Assembly: GCA_022360095.1 (NCBI GenBank)
Contig: JAKSDK010001506.1
Coordinates: 55,173-119,172, forward strand
DNA: 64,000 nt
From: Phycisphaerales bacterium
GTDB taxonomy: Bacteria; Planctomycetota; Phycisphaerae; UBA1845; UTPLA1
Reading direction: 5' to 3'
The notes under the pieces are model-generated. The model did not search any database. It worked only from the letters and a program-made list of their open reading frames with translations, and had not been told where the DNA came from. Shown piece after piece: positions 17,501 through 26,879 of the stretch. The position numbers and the translations under genes were made by a program. Each line of letters begins with the position of its first letter. The stretch's first letter is position 1.

Positions 17501-20269
17501 GCGGAGGAGATGATCGAACACCGGGCGGAGTTGCTCCGCTCAGGCACTTCGCCATCGGATGAAGAAATCCGTCGACTGGAGTACAGCATCGACCGGGCAA
17601 ATCAACTCCTGGCCGAGCATGGCGAAGTAGCTCCTGCGATCGATCCAACGATCATGGCACATCCCGGTGATCCGCTGATCAGACCGAGAGACCCCGTCGA
17701 CGAATCTCAAAACGCCGGCGATCAACATGGACGTGTATGGCACCAGGCTGTCACGACATATAAAGATCTCTCAAAGAGGGTTCGCGTGGCCATCTTGGAA
17801 GATGACCATGCGGAAGCTCGGCGTCTGTTGGATTTCGGAAGGCAGGCGATCGAGGCCGGTCGCCGGTTCGCCCCATCGACTTTCGAATACGACGATCTCC
17901 AGCGGCAAGCGCGTGAACTCGGGGTCTTTGTTGATCGCAGCCAAGTCGTCCGAGAGAGGCAACTGAAAGCCGAGGAGCACGAAAGAGAACGTATTGAACT
18001 CCTTGGCAACGACAAAAGACAACAAATCGAACTGTTGATGAACCGAGCATTGGAACTTCGGAAGGAAAGAAGGTTCGACGAGGCCATTCAGGTGCTCGGA
18101 CAAGTTCTCGGAATTGATCCGAACCACGATCAAGCCAAGTGGATGCAGGAGACGCTTGAGGATCTCACCATCAATTTGCGTGATCGTGCCGCCCATCGCC
18201 ATCGAGAAGCCCCGGACGTGCTGGTTGAGGCGGACGAAGCGGGCATTCCCTGGCACGAAGACATCAGCTATCCCAAGAATTGGCCGGAGATCCGGTCCAA
18301 GCGTCTTGCCCCGGAAGAGGGTCAAGGAACGGCAGTCAGAGTCTATGATGTCGATGACCTTCTGATCAGCGTGCCCACCGTCAGCGGACGACGAATTAAC
18401 CTTCAAGACGTTGACCAAGCCCAGTCGCCGCAAGGCGCCCTCGGGGGCGGACGTTACCTGCATGGTGTTGATTCGGCTGACGTATGGTATTCCTACACTG
18501 CGAGTACGGGCGACCCCGATATCTCAAACATTGCTCCCACCCCGAGCCGCGGTGTCATTTCGCCGGATTCTTCGTCATTGGGACAACGCCTCGATCCAGT
18601 CACCGGTCTCCCGTCAAAACCATCGCAAGACGCCAAGCCATCACTAGACATAATCGCGTTCGATTTCGCGAGTTCGCCTCATCTCAGCTACAGTTATCAA
18701 TTCGAGCATGACCCCGATCGCCGTATCATCGGCACGAATCGCGAGCCGGTGTTTCCCTTGCGGTCAGATGGGAATCCATACCGAAAAAGCAAAACCGACG
18801 AGAATCTTGTAGATTCCGCAGCGCGTGATGTGGATTGGGATCGGCTGAACGATTTGGCGATCCAGACAGAAACCTCAACCCTAAGCCGCAGAAACACGGA
18901 TATCTTTCGATCCCCACGTACCTCTCGGTTCGCCGGCGTCTTTGATATCTTTCGGAAGGGCGAAACCGACGATGGTGAAACGGAAGTCGCTCTAGGAAGC
19001 GATTTCCTGGGCGATGATCCAAAATCTACCGAAGACGAAGCGTCTTCACAGCGTCACACAAACCGTGAAGGCGCCAATGTCCTCTTGGGGCCAGACATCG
19101 ACGACAGCGAACGTGCCTTGCCGGAGGTGGAACTCATGGCTCTTGATGCCTCGAGCACGAAACTCGCAGACCAGGAAACCGGCAGAGATCGAAGGATGAC
19201 AAAACTTAGACAGCTCCCCCCGGATGAGGCCGAGCGGCTCATCGAGCAGCTGAGCAGAAACGAGTCATCTGAGACGAATGCAACCACGAAGCCGATGCCC
19301 AAGGTGCAACAGACGCACCAATCATTGCCCGAGGACTCACGATTTATTGTAACGGCCGCGTCTGAAGATCTCGCTGAGTTAGAAGCGATTATGAAAATAG
19401 CGGAAAAAATACAGACGGACTCTACCACCGCTCCGCCGAACGAACAGGAGAAGAAACCCGACTCATCACACCGACAAAAACCGATACCGGAAATCGTGAC
19501 ACGAATCTATGACGTCTATGACTTCCGAGCAGACGCCACAATCGAAGCGGAAAAAGCAACATCAGCGCTTTCCACGATGGATCGTTTGGCTCGACGAATT
19601 CAGAAGGCGATCGCGCCCGATTCATGGGAAGCCAACGGCGGATCGGGCAAGGTGCGGGTCGATCAGTCACGTCTCGTTGTCACGCAATCGCCGGACGTGC
19701 ATCGAGCGATTCATGCGCTGCTCGGCCGGCTTCGCCAGGCACGGTTCATGCAAGTCGGACTGGAACCTGCCGTGCTGGAAATCGTCGCGTTGGTGAAGAT
19801 CGGTGAGTTCGAGGAAGCCGGGGCTCGGGCGGAACAACTCGCGACGGCGCGTCCGAACTACGAGCCTGCCGTCAAGCTAAGCAGGCTGCTCGACAACCGC
19901 GTTCTCTCGCTCGAACACATCAACGAGCATATCGAGCAGGTCCGTGGCGAAGCCGCCAAGTCGATGAAGGACAAAGCGGAACAAGTCAGGACCGTCACCC
20001 GGCGGATCGACGAACCGTTGCTCGCTTTCATGAGCGGCGCGCCGGCCGAAATGCTCGGTGAGCCCCTGTCCGTTCGCGACGGTGGCGTGGTCGTTAGTCT
20101 GCTGACGGCGGACAAATCGGCCGCAACGATGAACGACCTGAAGCAGGCCGGCCTGTCGATCGAGAGCAAGTCCGAATCGGCCAACCTCGTCATCGGCGTC
20201 GCTCCGTTGAGCAGACTGGCCGCCATCGCCCTGGTCGACAGCGTCCGCAGAATTGAACCGATTCATTAA
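14522..20269 (+). CDS. Giant membrane VIT/von Willebrand A protein, ECF-coupled
   Basis: 1915 residues. A short cytoplasmic segment (1-75) lies before a membrane helix near 78-98 (LSPVAAAVVILAALITFF). A VIT domain spans about 115-245 (FSRVTVRQEYHNPFDDKIEA; VANIEPGVEIAVEISYVELL). The vWA domain starts near 518 with MIDAS motif LDTSGSM (D523), but between GGGTEM (about 591) and FLTDGQVGND (about 718) there is an insertion of roughly 100 residues. After a helical IMNKDLNAAQSG/FGLMTQFTSFVAVE segment typical of VIT proteins come charged TPR-like helices (about 1080-1215) and two secretin-N-like repeats (VYDVDDLLISVPT near 1272, IYDVYDFRADATIE near 1659). The product probably spans the inner membrane and reaches outward. 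Ligand and role are unknown. Confidence 0.85.
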   Translation: MNHFSPVNPDEPDAGPPPADELDALLNAWHEENADRARQGRNRLLHELNKTNSHAAPSRLGHSAPSLNPPSHLRRFLMTRLSPVAAAVVILAALITFFSPNQHDKTYASNVVLVPEGGLLNAVDDDGRILGPCPLKQTDVYVEISGRFSRVTVRQEYHNPFDDKIEAVYTFPLSHRAAVDSMTMTFEDRAIVGEVHERAAARAIYEAARKQGHVASLLEQERPNIFTQSVANIEPGVEIAVEISYVELLETKDGECSFTFPMVVGPRYIPSARSAPKGLPDEHMQWRDGLILLGPAELNITNTGETAQLGEATPAALQSLIENALPIDIVDAEAWQTSNSGEAPKVWQELEAEYAGTTREHITLYTNGTGKVGDRWFRFDTSTKSPGTGTAANTSRVPDAARITPRHVRPETRAGHDIAITVEIDSGGPGISDLDCPLHDTLVTDQALRADGLPQKTTLELDDANEIPNRDFVLKWRPVADEITEAVFTHTGDQGNFFTLMLQPPARVEPEEFVPRELVFVLDTSGSMNGWPIKKAKEVMSRAIDSMSTEDTFNVITFAGDTHILWDEPMPATDANIETAQAFLEGRGSGGGTEMMTAINGALEQKDDGPVVLSFRELTGLPVDGRDVVVKHTFYGDAIDPVNAGDSTLNVELDDGTNIDIEIENWIVRTGIIDEQRGLPVLFTGTWGTRDDEPIFEVDHAEWTDHDPIQPLRVVCFLTDGQVGNDMAIIDAVRRNAHTTRVFSFGIGNSTNRYLLNGMAEAGRGAVEYVLLEDDADAKIERFVQRIESPVLTNIELKFGDGLDVIDMMPAVIPDLYDEQPIILHGRYTTPGEGALTIRGLAGDGPYERVLDLELPESEPDHDVIATLWARSRVESIMNKDLNAAQSGRFPPELRKQVVDLGEKFGLMTQFTSFVAVEKFHVTIDGEPRLVPVPVELPDGMEFEGACGRQMATFARQLANAPQSIPAAVQRAHYDEMMHRQKEALIYVSIQVKAEEMIEHRAELLRSGTSPSDEEIRRLEYSIDRANQLLAEHGEVAPAIDPTIMAHPGDPLIRPRDPVDESQNAGDQHGRVWHQAVTTYKDLSKRVRVAILEDDHAEARRLLDFGRQAIEAGRRFAPSTFEYDDLQRQARELGVFVDRSQVVRERQLKAEEHERERIELLGNDKRQQIELLMNRALELRKERRFDEAIQVLGQVLGIDPNHDQAKWMQETLEDLTINLRDRAAHRHREAPDVLVEADEAGIPWHEDISYPKNWPEIRSKRLAPEEGQGTAVRVYDVDDLLISVPTVSGRRINLQDVDQAQSPQGALGGGRYLHGVDSADVWYSYTASTGDPDISNIAPTPSRGVISPDSSSLGQRLDPVTGLPSKPSQDAKPSLDIIAFDFASSPHLSYSYQFEHDPDRRIIGTNREPVFPLRSDGNPYRKSKTDENLVDSAARDVDWDRLNDLAIQTETSTLSRRNTDIFRSPRTSRFAGVFDIFRKGETDDGETEVALGSDFLGDDPKSTEDEASSQRHTNREGANVLLGPDIDDSERALPEVELMALDASSTKLADQETGRDRRMTKLRQLPPDEAERLIEQLSRNESSETNATTKPMPKVQQTHQSLPEDSRFIVTAASEDLAELEAIMKIAEKIQTDSTTAPPNEQEKKPDSSHRQKPIPEIVTRIYDVYDFRADATIEAEKATSALSTMDRLARRIQKAIAPDSWEANGGSGKVRVDQSRLVVTQSPDVHRAIHALLGRLRQARFMQVGLEPAVLEIVALVKIGEFEEAGARAEQLATARPNYEPAVKLSRLLDNRVLSLEHINEHIEQVRGEAAKSMKDKAEQVRTVTRRIDEPLLAFMSGAPAEMLGEPLSVRDGGVVVSLLTADKSAATMNDLKQAGLSIESKSESANLVIGVAPLSRLAAIALVDSVRRIEPIH

Positions 20270-20336
20270 CGTCTCCGACGTTCAGGAAAGCGGACGGCCT
20301 GTCCCTGTGCGGGCATCAGTTTTCGACCGATGAAGA

Positions 20337-20354
20337 CACAGGTTGAAACCTGTG
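20337..20354. repeat. Short palindromic hairpin in the gap after the VIT/vWA gene
   Basis: Perfect inverted repeat CACAGGTT-GA-AACCTGTG with an 8-bp stem and no T-run. It could be a weak terminator or a dispersed extragenic palindrome. The rest of 20270-20511 shows no gene. Confidence 0.7.
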
Positions 20355-20511
20355 CACATGCCTTCCTTGAGATCAAAACGGCTCTGACGCTTGTCGCCTC
20401 CCCTCTGCTTGTTTCACGCCAAGTCCTGATGTAGAATTCCTTGCTTTGGCTTTCTTATTGCATCTACTGCAATCATCACCAAACTGCACGGCGAGAGAAA
20501 GGACGCATTGA

Positions 20512-21420
20512 ATGTCCGATGCAAACGATCGAGTTGTGGTCCAGTGCTCATGCGGCGCCAAGTTCCGCGTTCCGGCGAATGCGATAGGGAAGAAGGGCAA
20601 ATGTCCGAAATGCGGCGAAGCCTTCCTCGTCGAACCCGTCGGATCATCCCCCGCAGGATCGCTGATGGACGATTTGGCTCAGCAGGAGCAAAGTGCCGAA
20701 GCCTTTGCGGCACCCTCCCATGACGCCCAATACGACCACGCCGACAAAACAGCCACGAATGCACATGTTGAAGCGAGCACCGGCAACCCGGCCGTTGGTG
20801 CGGCCAAATCCGCAGGAACTTTTCTGCTGGGCTTCATGCTCAGCGCCATCGGCGCGGCCATCGGGGGTGCGGCCTGGTACTTCGTCGCATACTACGCCAA
20901 CGTGGAGGTCGGTTATATCGCCGTAGGCGTAGGCATCCTGGCAGGGATCGGCATGCGACTAGGCTATCGAACCGAGAACACGGGTGCCGGTGTCGTCGCC
21001 TCCGCGCTCGCCGTGCTGGGCATCGTCGGCGCAAAGTTTGTCATCTTTTCGATGATTCTGTCGGCCCAAGGCCCTTCGGATGATCCGGCCAAACAACGCA
21101 TTTTCGTTAAAGGGAAGCTGACCGAGGAAATCATGACCGAACAAGGCGTCAAAGGCGAACGAGGCCTCGAGGAGAAGTGGACCAAAGCTTACGAAGAAGC
21201 GACACAACGCGTCAAAGCCATGAGCGATGAGGAAGTCCGTCAGTTGTACCGACAGCAGCAGCAGGGAAACTCCGCTGGAAACAATGCCGAAGACGATGAG
21301 GATAGCAACGCGCTGCTGAGTTTCTTCTTCTCGGGCACGTTCAATTTCTTCGACATTCTCTGGTTCGCCCTTGCAATCGGGTCCGCATTCAAGATCTCGA
21401 GCGCCGGAACCGAGTCGTAA
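20512..21420 (+). CDS. Zinc-ribbon membrane protein of unknown function
   Basis: 302 residues. The N-terminus carries a CSCGAKF...CPKCGEAF zinc ribbon (residues about 12-42) of the MJ0042 type, common at the start of planctomycete and myxobacterial membrane proteins. After a polar linker, four hydrophobic segments follow (about 101-125, 129-148, 162-182 and 270-300), separated near 195-265 by an acidic helix ending in Gln/Asn-rich sequence. Topology suggests cytoplasmic zinc ribbon and helix. The function is unknown. The ATG at 20512 is a plausible start although no strong Shine-Dalgarno precedes it (GAGAGAAAGGA lies about 10 bases upstream). It stands alone between a VIT giant and a convergent hydrolase gene. 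Confidence 0.7.
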   Translation: MSDANDRVVVQCSCGAKFRVPANAIGKKGKCPKCGEAFLVEPVGSSPAGSLMDDLAQQEQSAEAFAAPSHDAQYDHADKTATNAHVEASTGNPAVGAAKSAGTFLLGFMLSAIGAAIGGAAWYFVAYYANVEVGYIAVGVGILAGIGMRLGYRTENTGAGVVASALAVLGIVGAKFVIFSMILSAQGPSDDPAKQRIFVKGKLTEEIMTEQGVKGERGLEEKWTKAYEEATQRVKAMSDEEVRQLYRQQQQGNSAGNNAEDDEDSNALLSFFFSGTFNFFDILWFALAIGSAFKISSAGTES

Positions 21421-21544
21421 CCGGATGACGGTGAGGATGAGCACGAGATGTGCGCGAACGGCGGCACACTCATCTCACCAGAGCCGGAGTCCCTGACATT
21501 GACAGTCCCGTACTGGAGGCATCGCCAACCGGTCGGCCGCACCG

Positions 21545-22948
21545 TCATAGGTTGCCCGCAGTCTTGCGTTTGAGAAACTTGCCCCACCCGTTTCGGCCAC
21601 AGAACTTGTAGTTGTCCACAATGACCTTGCCGCGCGACAGCGTCGTCCGCGAGAAACCGGCGAGGGGCCAGCCCTGATACGGCGACCAGTCGGCATTCGT
21701 TTCCAGTTTGCGGTGATCGACTTTGATCTTCTTGGTCGGGTGGATGACGGCAATGTCGGCATCGTAGCCCTTCTTGATGACGCCCTTGCGATCACCCAGC
21801 CCCATGATCCGGGCAGGCGATGTGCAGCACTTGTCCACAAACTCCTTCACGGTCATTCGCTTCTTCAAGACCCCGTGGGTATAGACGATCGGCACGAGGG
21901 TCTCCAGTCCCGGCATGCCCATCGGAATCTTCGTCCAATCGCCCTTCCACATGGCCTTCTGCTTGCGTGTAAACGTGCAGGTGTCGGTCGAAACGACACA
22001 CACCGTGTCTCGCTTGAGACCCTTCCAAAGCCGGGCCTGATCGGCCGGTTTCTTGATCTGAGGACAACAGCCGTACAGATGCCCGTCTTTGCCCTTGAAG
22101 AGTGAATCATCAAGGACGAGATATTGAGCACACGTCTCGGCATAAACGTTTCGAAGCCCTCGCCGGTGCGCATCCGCGATGATGTCCGTTCCTTCGGCCG
22201 TAGACATATGAACGATATAGAGCTTTCCGCCGGTGACCTCGGCCCACTTCACGGCCCTTTGAATGGCTTCGGCCTCGATAAAGTTCGGCCGTGTGATCCC
22301 ATGCAACTGCGCCCCGAGCTTTTTCATTTCCTTCGCGTTGTGGTGTCGATCGATCAATTCGTCCAGGACACGACTGCTTTCAGCATGAATAAGCAGCATG
22401 GCACCCAATTCGCGACATTTCTCCAGCGCACCGAAGATGGCCCGATCATCCGACTGCCAGCCCTCCTTCTCATAAATCATGAACTCCTTAAAAGTGGGAA
22501 GCCCTTGTCGCACGATCTTCGCCATCTCCTTCTTGTGCCGATCCCATTTCGTGATCGCGACATGAAAGGTGTAATCAACGCAAGCCTTCCCGTCGGCCTT
22601 GGCCATCCAATTGTCCACGGCCTGCTGTAAAGATTCTTTGCCGTACGGAATGGCGAAATCAATGACCGTTGTGACCCCGCCTCGCGCAGCGGCCTTGGTC
22701 CCGCTGTCGTAGTCGTCGGAGGAGACCGTGCCGCAGAAAGGAAGTTCAAGGTGAACGTGCACGTCCATCGCACCGGGGATCACATAGCACCCCTTCGCGT
22801 CGATCACGCGCGTCCCGTTCGCGCCGGCATTTTTCGCCAGCCCCTTCCCGACCCGGGCGATCTTCTCACCCCGAATCGCCACGTCGGCCTTTTCGGTCTT
22901 GTTCGCATTCACGATGGTTCCATTGGTGATGATCGTGTCGTAGCGCAT
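21545..22948 (-). CDS. Dihydropyrimidinase/hydantoinase-family amidohydrolase
   Basis: 467 residues from ATG 22948, with GGAG about 9 bases upstream. All expected metal ligands are present: H64 and H66 (MDVHVHLELPF), the carboxylated Lys154 (LPTFKEFMIYE), H188 (LLIHAESS), H247 (LYIVHMSTAEG) and D322 (STDTCTF, in place of the usual SDHCPF). Such enzymes open dihydropyrimidine or hydantoin rings. The exact substrate cannot be read: dihydropyrimidinase, D-hydantoinase and allantoinase-like relatives share these motifs, although the Lys ligand context favours the hydantoinase group. The change of the usual SDHCPF His to Thr is a point to check. No partner genes for pyrimidine breakdown are adjacent. 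Confidence 0.85.
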   Translation of the reverse strand: MRYDTIITNGTIVNANKTEKADVAIRGEKIARVGKGLAKNAGANGTRVIDAKGCYVIPGAMDVHVHLELPFCGTVSSDDYDSGTKAAARGGVTTVIDFAIPYGKESLQQAVDNWMAKADGKACVDYTFHVAITKWDRHKKEMAKIVRQGLPTFKEFMIYEKEGWQSDDRAIFGALEKCRELGAMLLIHAESSRVLDELIDRHHNAKEMKKLGAQLHGITRPNFIEAEAIQRAVKWAEVTGGKLYIVHMSTAEGTDIIADAHRRGLRNVYAETCAQYLVLDDSLFKGKDGHLYGCCPQIKKPADQARLWKGLKRDTVCVVSTDTCTFTRKQKAMWKGDWTKIPMGMPGLETLVPIVYTHGVLKKRMTVKEFVDKCCTSPARIMGLGDRKGVIKKGYDADIAVIHPTKKIKVDHRKLETNADWSPYQGWPLAGFSRTTLSRGKVIVDNYKFCGRNGWGKFLKRKTAGNL

Positions 22949-23256
22949 GGTCACAGTCTCCACAATACCAGGTCACTTTTTTCTTCGATCGCACTATTGT
23001 CATTCTGCCCGGGTAAACGGTCAATGTTCAATGCCGGCGACAGGGTGGCATGTCCAAGCCGAAGGCGCGGACATGACGGACGCTTTGATCATCGATGAAA
23101 AGACAGGGTCAAGCGCAGCGCGACCATGTCACCCCCAGACAGGCTTCATTCCAAAATCCAGACGGATTCTCTGGGGCTTCGACCCGCAGTTGCCGTACGA
23201 ATGTACTGGGCCTATGATGAACATCGCTGAAAAAGTCTTCCTTTAACGAGTGCACT
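22949..23256. other. Divergent intergenic region before dxr
   Basis: About 308 bases. A T-rich stretch at 22976-22985 lies just upstream of the hydrolase start. No RNA gene or strong hairpin was seen. It presumably holds two divergent promoters. Confidence 0.4.
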
Positions 23257-24408
23257 ATGCCCAAACGGGTCATTATCCTAGGTTCCACCGGCTCCATCGG
23301 TTGCAGCGCGCTGAGCGTCGCAGACAATCTGAAGGGGGAGTTCGAGATCGTCGGTCTCGCCGCGCAATCAAGCTGGGAAAAAATGGCCGAGCAAGTCGAG
23401 CGGTATCGCCCAAAGGTCTCGGTCCTGTCCGATGCCGACGCCGCCGATCGGCTCGCCGAACGAACAGGCCAAAGCACCAAAGTCTGGGGCGGCGCCGATG
23501 CGCTCGAGCGGCTCGTGAAAGAGCTGGACTGCGATTTCGTTCTATCGGGCATCGTCGGTGTCGCGGGCCTGCCCGCCACGCTCGCCGCCGTGCAACGCGG
23601 GCTGACCGTCGGACTGGCGAACAAGGAGTCTCTCGTCGTCGCAGGGCAGTTGATGGTCGATGCCGCGGTCGCCTCCGGCGCTCGACTGATCCCGGTGGAC
23701 AGCGAACATTCGGCAATCTATCAGTCCCTGCACTCAGGCCGTCATGAGGAAATCGAGCGGATCTTCCTGACGGGCTCCGGCGGCCCCTTTCGGACGTGGA
23801 CCCAGGAGGACATGAAGTACGTCACGCCGGCGGAGGCCTTGAAGCACCCCACCTGGATCATGGGTCCGAAAATCACGATCGACTCGGCCACTTTGATGAA
23901 CAAGGCCCTCGAGATTATCGAAGCAAAATGGCTGTTCGAAGTTGACCCGGATCATATTGAAGTGGTCATCCATCCTGAGTCGATCATCCATTCGATGGTC
24001 GCCTTTCACGACGGCTCGGTCGTCGCCCAGATGGGGAGTCCGGATATGCGAACTCCGATCCAATATGCGATGACCTATCCGAGACGGCTGACCGGTTGTG
24101 GCGACCGGCTGGATTTTTCCAAGCTGGAGCGGATGCACTTCGAGCCGCCGGATGCGGAACGGTTTCCTTCCCTTCGACTCGGGCATGAAGTGGCTCGAAA
24201 AGGAGGGACGGCCGGGGCCGCGCTGAATGCGGCGAACGAGGCCGCAGTGGCCGCTTTCCTCGACGAACAGATCGGATTTCTGGATATCGTGCCGATTGTG
24301 GAAGATGTATTGACGCGACACACGTTTGATGAAAAACCAACCTTGGCGACTTTGATGGCCGTCGACACCTGGGCCAGGAAAGAGGTCTCTCAATGTTGCA
24401 GTGTTTAA
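23257..24408 (+). CDS. dxr: 1-deoxy-D-xylulose 5-phosphate reductoisomerase
   Basis: 383 residues, full length for the family. It catalyses the NADPH-dependent second step of the MEP isoprenoid pathway in the cytoplasm. Signatures are the NADPH-binding GSTGSIG at residues 9-15, the LANKESLV segment, the metal-binding DSEHSAIYQ, the TGSGGPFR motif, the MGPKITIDSATLMNK active-site loop and the NAANEAAVAAFL helix. The ATG at 23257 starts MPKRVIILG. The last 16 bases overlap the start of rseP, a dxr-rseP arrangement well known in many bacteria. Confidence 0.98.
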   Translation: MPKRVIILGSTGSIGCSALSVADNLKGEFEIVGLAAQSSWEKMAEQVERYRPKVSVLSDADAADRLAERTGQSTKVWGGADALERLVKELDCDFVLSGIVGVAGLPATLAAVQRGLTVGLANKESLVVAGQLMVDAAVASGARLIPVDSEHSAIYQSLHSGRHEEIERIFLTGSGGPFRTWTQEDMKYVTPAEALKHPTWIMGPKITIDSATLMNKALEIIEAKWLFEVDPDHIEVVIHPESIIHSMVAFHDGSVVAQMGSPDMRTPIQYAMTYPRRLTGCGDRLDFSKLERMHFEPPDAERFPSLRLGHEVARKGGTAGAALNAANEAAVAAFLDEQIGFLDIVPIVEDVLTRHTFDEKPTLATLMAVDTWARKEVSQCCSV

Positions 24409-26879
24409 CGAATGATCCCGGTTTTCTCCTGGCGGCCGTGCCCTCCTGGTTGCAGTCGACCTGGAACGTGCTGCAGGTCATCATCGGTTTCTCAATCATC
24501 GTCTTTGTTCACGAGTTGGGGCATTTCCTCGCCGCCAAATGGGCCGGCGTTCGCGTCGAACGTTTTGCCGTCGGCTTCGGCAAGGAACTGATCGGCTTCA
24601 CCAAGGGTGAAACGCGGTATTCATTCAATCTATTGCCCCTCGGCGGCTACGTGAAAATGCTCGGCCAGGAGGATTTCGTCGTTGACAAGACCGGTGAACT
24701 CAAGGTCAAAGAGGACCCCCACTCCTTCACCAACAAATCCGTTGGAAAACGGATGGTCATCGTGACGGCCGGCGTCGTCATGAACCTTATTCTGGCGGCG
24801 ATCATCTTTACCGTCGTGTGCATGGTCGGCCGCAGGCAGGTCCCCCCGGTCCTGGGCGCCGTCGTCGAGACCGCCCCGGCAGGCAAAGCGGGCCTCCAAC
24901 CCGGCGACAGAATCCTGGAAATCAACGGAACCAAAGTCGACGATTTCATGCATCTTCGTGCTCTGATCACGCTCTCCGGTCAGGATGAAGAACTTGTGCT
25001 GAAAGTCGAGCGCGACGGCAAGATTGTCACACCCTATCCTCGAATCGTTCCCGAATATGTGGAAGACGCGGAAGTACGCCAGATCGGCGTGACCAACGGC
25101 TGGAACTTCAGACTCGCCTCGGCGGAAGCGCCTGGTTACGTCAAACTTCGTCCGGACGAGCTTCGAAAGAACGACGAGTTATATAAACTCGCAAACGGCT
25201 CCGGCGAATCTCAAGTCCTCAAAAATCCCGCCGATCTCATTCGCGCGATGATCGACTCAAACGGCAAACCGATTGATGTCATCGTGAAGCGCCCAAAAGA
25301 TCCTGACGGACTCACCGAGGATCAACTCCTCGAATTGAACCCGGATATCGAAACGACCGAGGTCGCAACTCAAATCCATCCCGTTTGGTTCCCGTTACCC
25401 TACGAGAGCACGAATCTCGCCACCGGCTCCCTTCTCGGCCTTGTGCCCAGACTGACCGCCGTCGCCTGCGTCCCCGACAAGTCGTTCGACAAAGCCGGTG
25501 TCGTCTCCAAGGACGTGATCACCAGAATCGGAACGTATGAGTTTCCGACACACGCCGAGTTGAAATCCGTCATTGAAAATAGCGCCGATCAGGAAGTCGA
25601 GATTGAAGTGCGCAGGACGCGCATGGCCAACCACGGCCTTGCCGGCGAGACGGTCGAGTTTTGTGCCCGGCATCGTGAGGACATGATTCAAGCCGGCCAT
25701 CATGATCTGGCGAAGGCGCCTGAAGCCGTCAAAAAGCTCGCGGGGAAAAATGGCGTTCCGGATGAGGAATTGGACATTCTCCTGAAACAATTGGGAAAGC
25801 TCGGCGATTTTCCCGCGTGGTGCAAGTGGTTTGAACGGGTCGATGTCCACAAACTCAAACCACTCAAACCGACAAAGCCGTTCAAGCTATTCGGTGACGA
25901 TCCTCCGATGATCGATGCCGTCCTCCGATGCAATGACGAGGATCATCTCCTGGTCGCTGAAGTCATCAAGAAATTCGGCGATCGAGAAACTCCGGCTCAT
26001 GCGGCCGGAATCCAGCGCGGAGCGGTCATCCTGGCCGTCGATGATCAACCCGTCAGGAAATGGTACGAATTATGCAACGCTTTCCAGGCCAGGTCGGGCA
26101 AGACGGCAAAGATCACCTATCGACTGGTGAATGACATCCAGACGACCGAAATGCAAATACCGGATTGTGTTCAAATCGCGCTCGATCTGAAACGGGGCGA
26201 TCGTATCCTCAAAATCGACGGCCAATCCACGGTCGAGGTCCCCGTCGGTGAAAAGGAGAACGGAAAGACGAAAAAACTTGCTTTGCCCGATTGGCGCGCC
26301 GTTGAGAAAATCTGCGAAGCTTCGATTGGAAAGACCGTTCAAATTGATTATGTCACGCTGGACGGTGAGAAAAAGAGCGGTCCATTCACTGTCACCGCCA
26401 ACAACACCGACCCATGGCTGGACCGTGTCAGCTATACACTGTCGTTCGAATCCTACAGCCTGTCAGAGCGAAATCCGATCCGGAATCCGTTCACAGCCCT
26501 CGTCACCGGTGTTCACCAGGCCTATCGCGCCACGGTCCAAACAGTTCAAACGATCCGGCACATGATCTTCCGCAATGTGGGCGTAAGCAACGTCAGCGGA
26601 CCGGTCGGAATCATGGCTTTGGGCGCTAAGGTTGCGGAGCGAGGCGTGCTGGAGTTGCTGTGGATCATGGGTTTGCTTTCCGCGAATCTCGCCGTGATCA
26701 ACTTCCTGCCGTTGCCGATCGTGGACGGCGGCCTCTTCCTGTTCCTGCTTCTTGAGAAAATCCGCGGCGAACCCGTGAGCATCAAGACCCAGGTCGCAAC
26801 GCAGCTGATCGGCATTGCGCTGATCGCGACGGTATTCCTGCTCGTCACGTATCAGGACATCGTCAAGTTATTCTCATAG
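24393..26879 (+). CDS. rseP: RseP-family site-2 protease with extra PDZ modules
   Basis: 828 residues, nearly twice the usual 420-450. It is an intramembrane zinc metalloprotease of the regulated-proteolysis type. The first helix holds HELGH (H40, E41, H44), and the C-terminal NFLPLPIVDGG motif with the metal-ligand Asp lies near 780. Between them are several PDZ-type units, each ending in a G-D-x-hydrophobic motif: APAGKAGLQPGDRILEINGT (about 165-185), KAGVVSKDVITRIG (about 368-382), AAGIQRGAVILAVDDQP (about 533-550) and LKRGDRILKIDGQS (about 598-612). An insertion of charged helices (about 410-510) separates PDZ2 from PDZ3. The start lies inside dxr. In E. coli RseP cleaves RseA and signal peptides. 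Confidence 0.93.
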   Translation: MLQCLTNDPGFLLAAVPSWLQSTWNVLQVIIGFSIIVFVHELGHFLAAKWAGVRVERFAVGFGKELIGFTKGETRYSFNLLPLGGYVKMLGQEDFVVDKTGELKVKEDPHSFTNKSVGKRMVIVTAGVVMNLILAAIIFTVVCMVGRRQVPPVLGAVVETAPAGKAGLQPGDRILEINGTKVDDFMHLRALITLSGQDEELVLKVERDGKIVTPYPRIVPEYVEDAEVRQIGVTNGWNFRLASAEAPGYVKLRPDELRKNDELYKLANGSGESQVLKNPADLIRAMIDSNGKPIDVIVKRPKDPDGLTEDQLLELNPDIETTEVATQIHPVWFPLPYESTNLATGSLLGLVPRLTAVACVPDKSFDKAGVVSKDVITRIGTYEFPTHAELKSVIENSADQEVEIEVRRTRMANHGLAGETVEFCARHREDMIQAGHHDLAKAPEAVKKLAGKNGVPDEELDILLKQLGKLGDFPAWCKWFERVDVHKLKPLKPTKPFKLFGDDPPMIDAVLRCNDEDHLLVAEVIKKFGDRETPAHAAGIQRGAVILAVDDQPVRKWYELCNAFQARSGKTAKITYRLVNDIQTTEMQIPDCVQIALDLKRGDRILKIDGQSTVEVPVGEKENGKTKKLALPDWRAVEKICEASIGKTVQIDYVTLDGEKKSGPFTVTANNTDPWLDRVSYTLSFESYSLSERNPIRNPFTALVTGVHQAYRATVQTVQTIRHMIFRNVGVSNVSGPVGIMALGAKVAERGVLELLWIMGLLSANLAVINFLPLPIVDGGLFLFLLLEKIRGEPVSIKTQVATQLIGIALIATVFLLVTYQDIVKLFS

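Noticed and set aside
22124..22630. Plus-strand frame opposite the hydrolase
   Set aside because: Antisense shadow, no signal or ribosome site.
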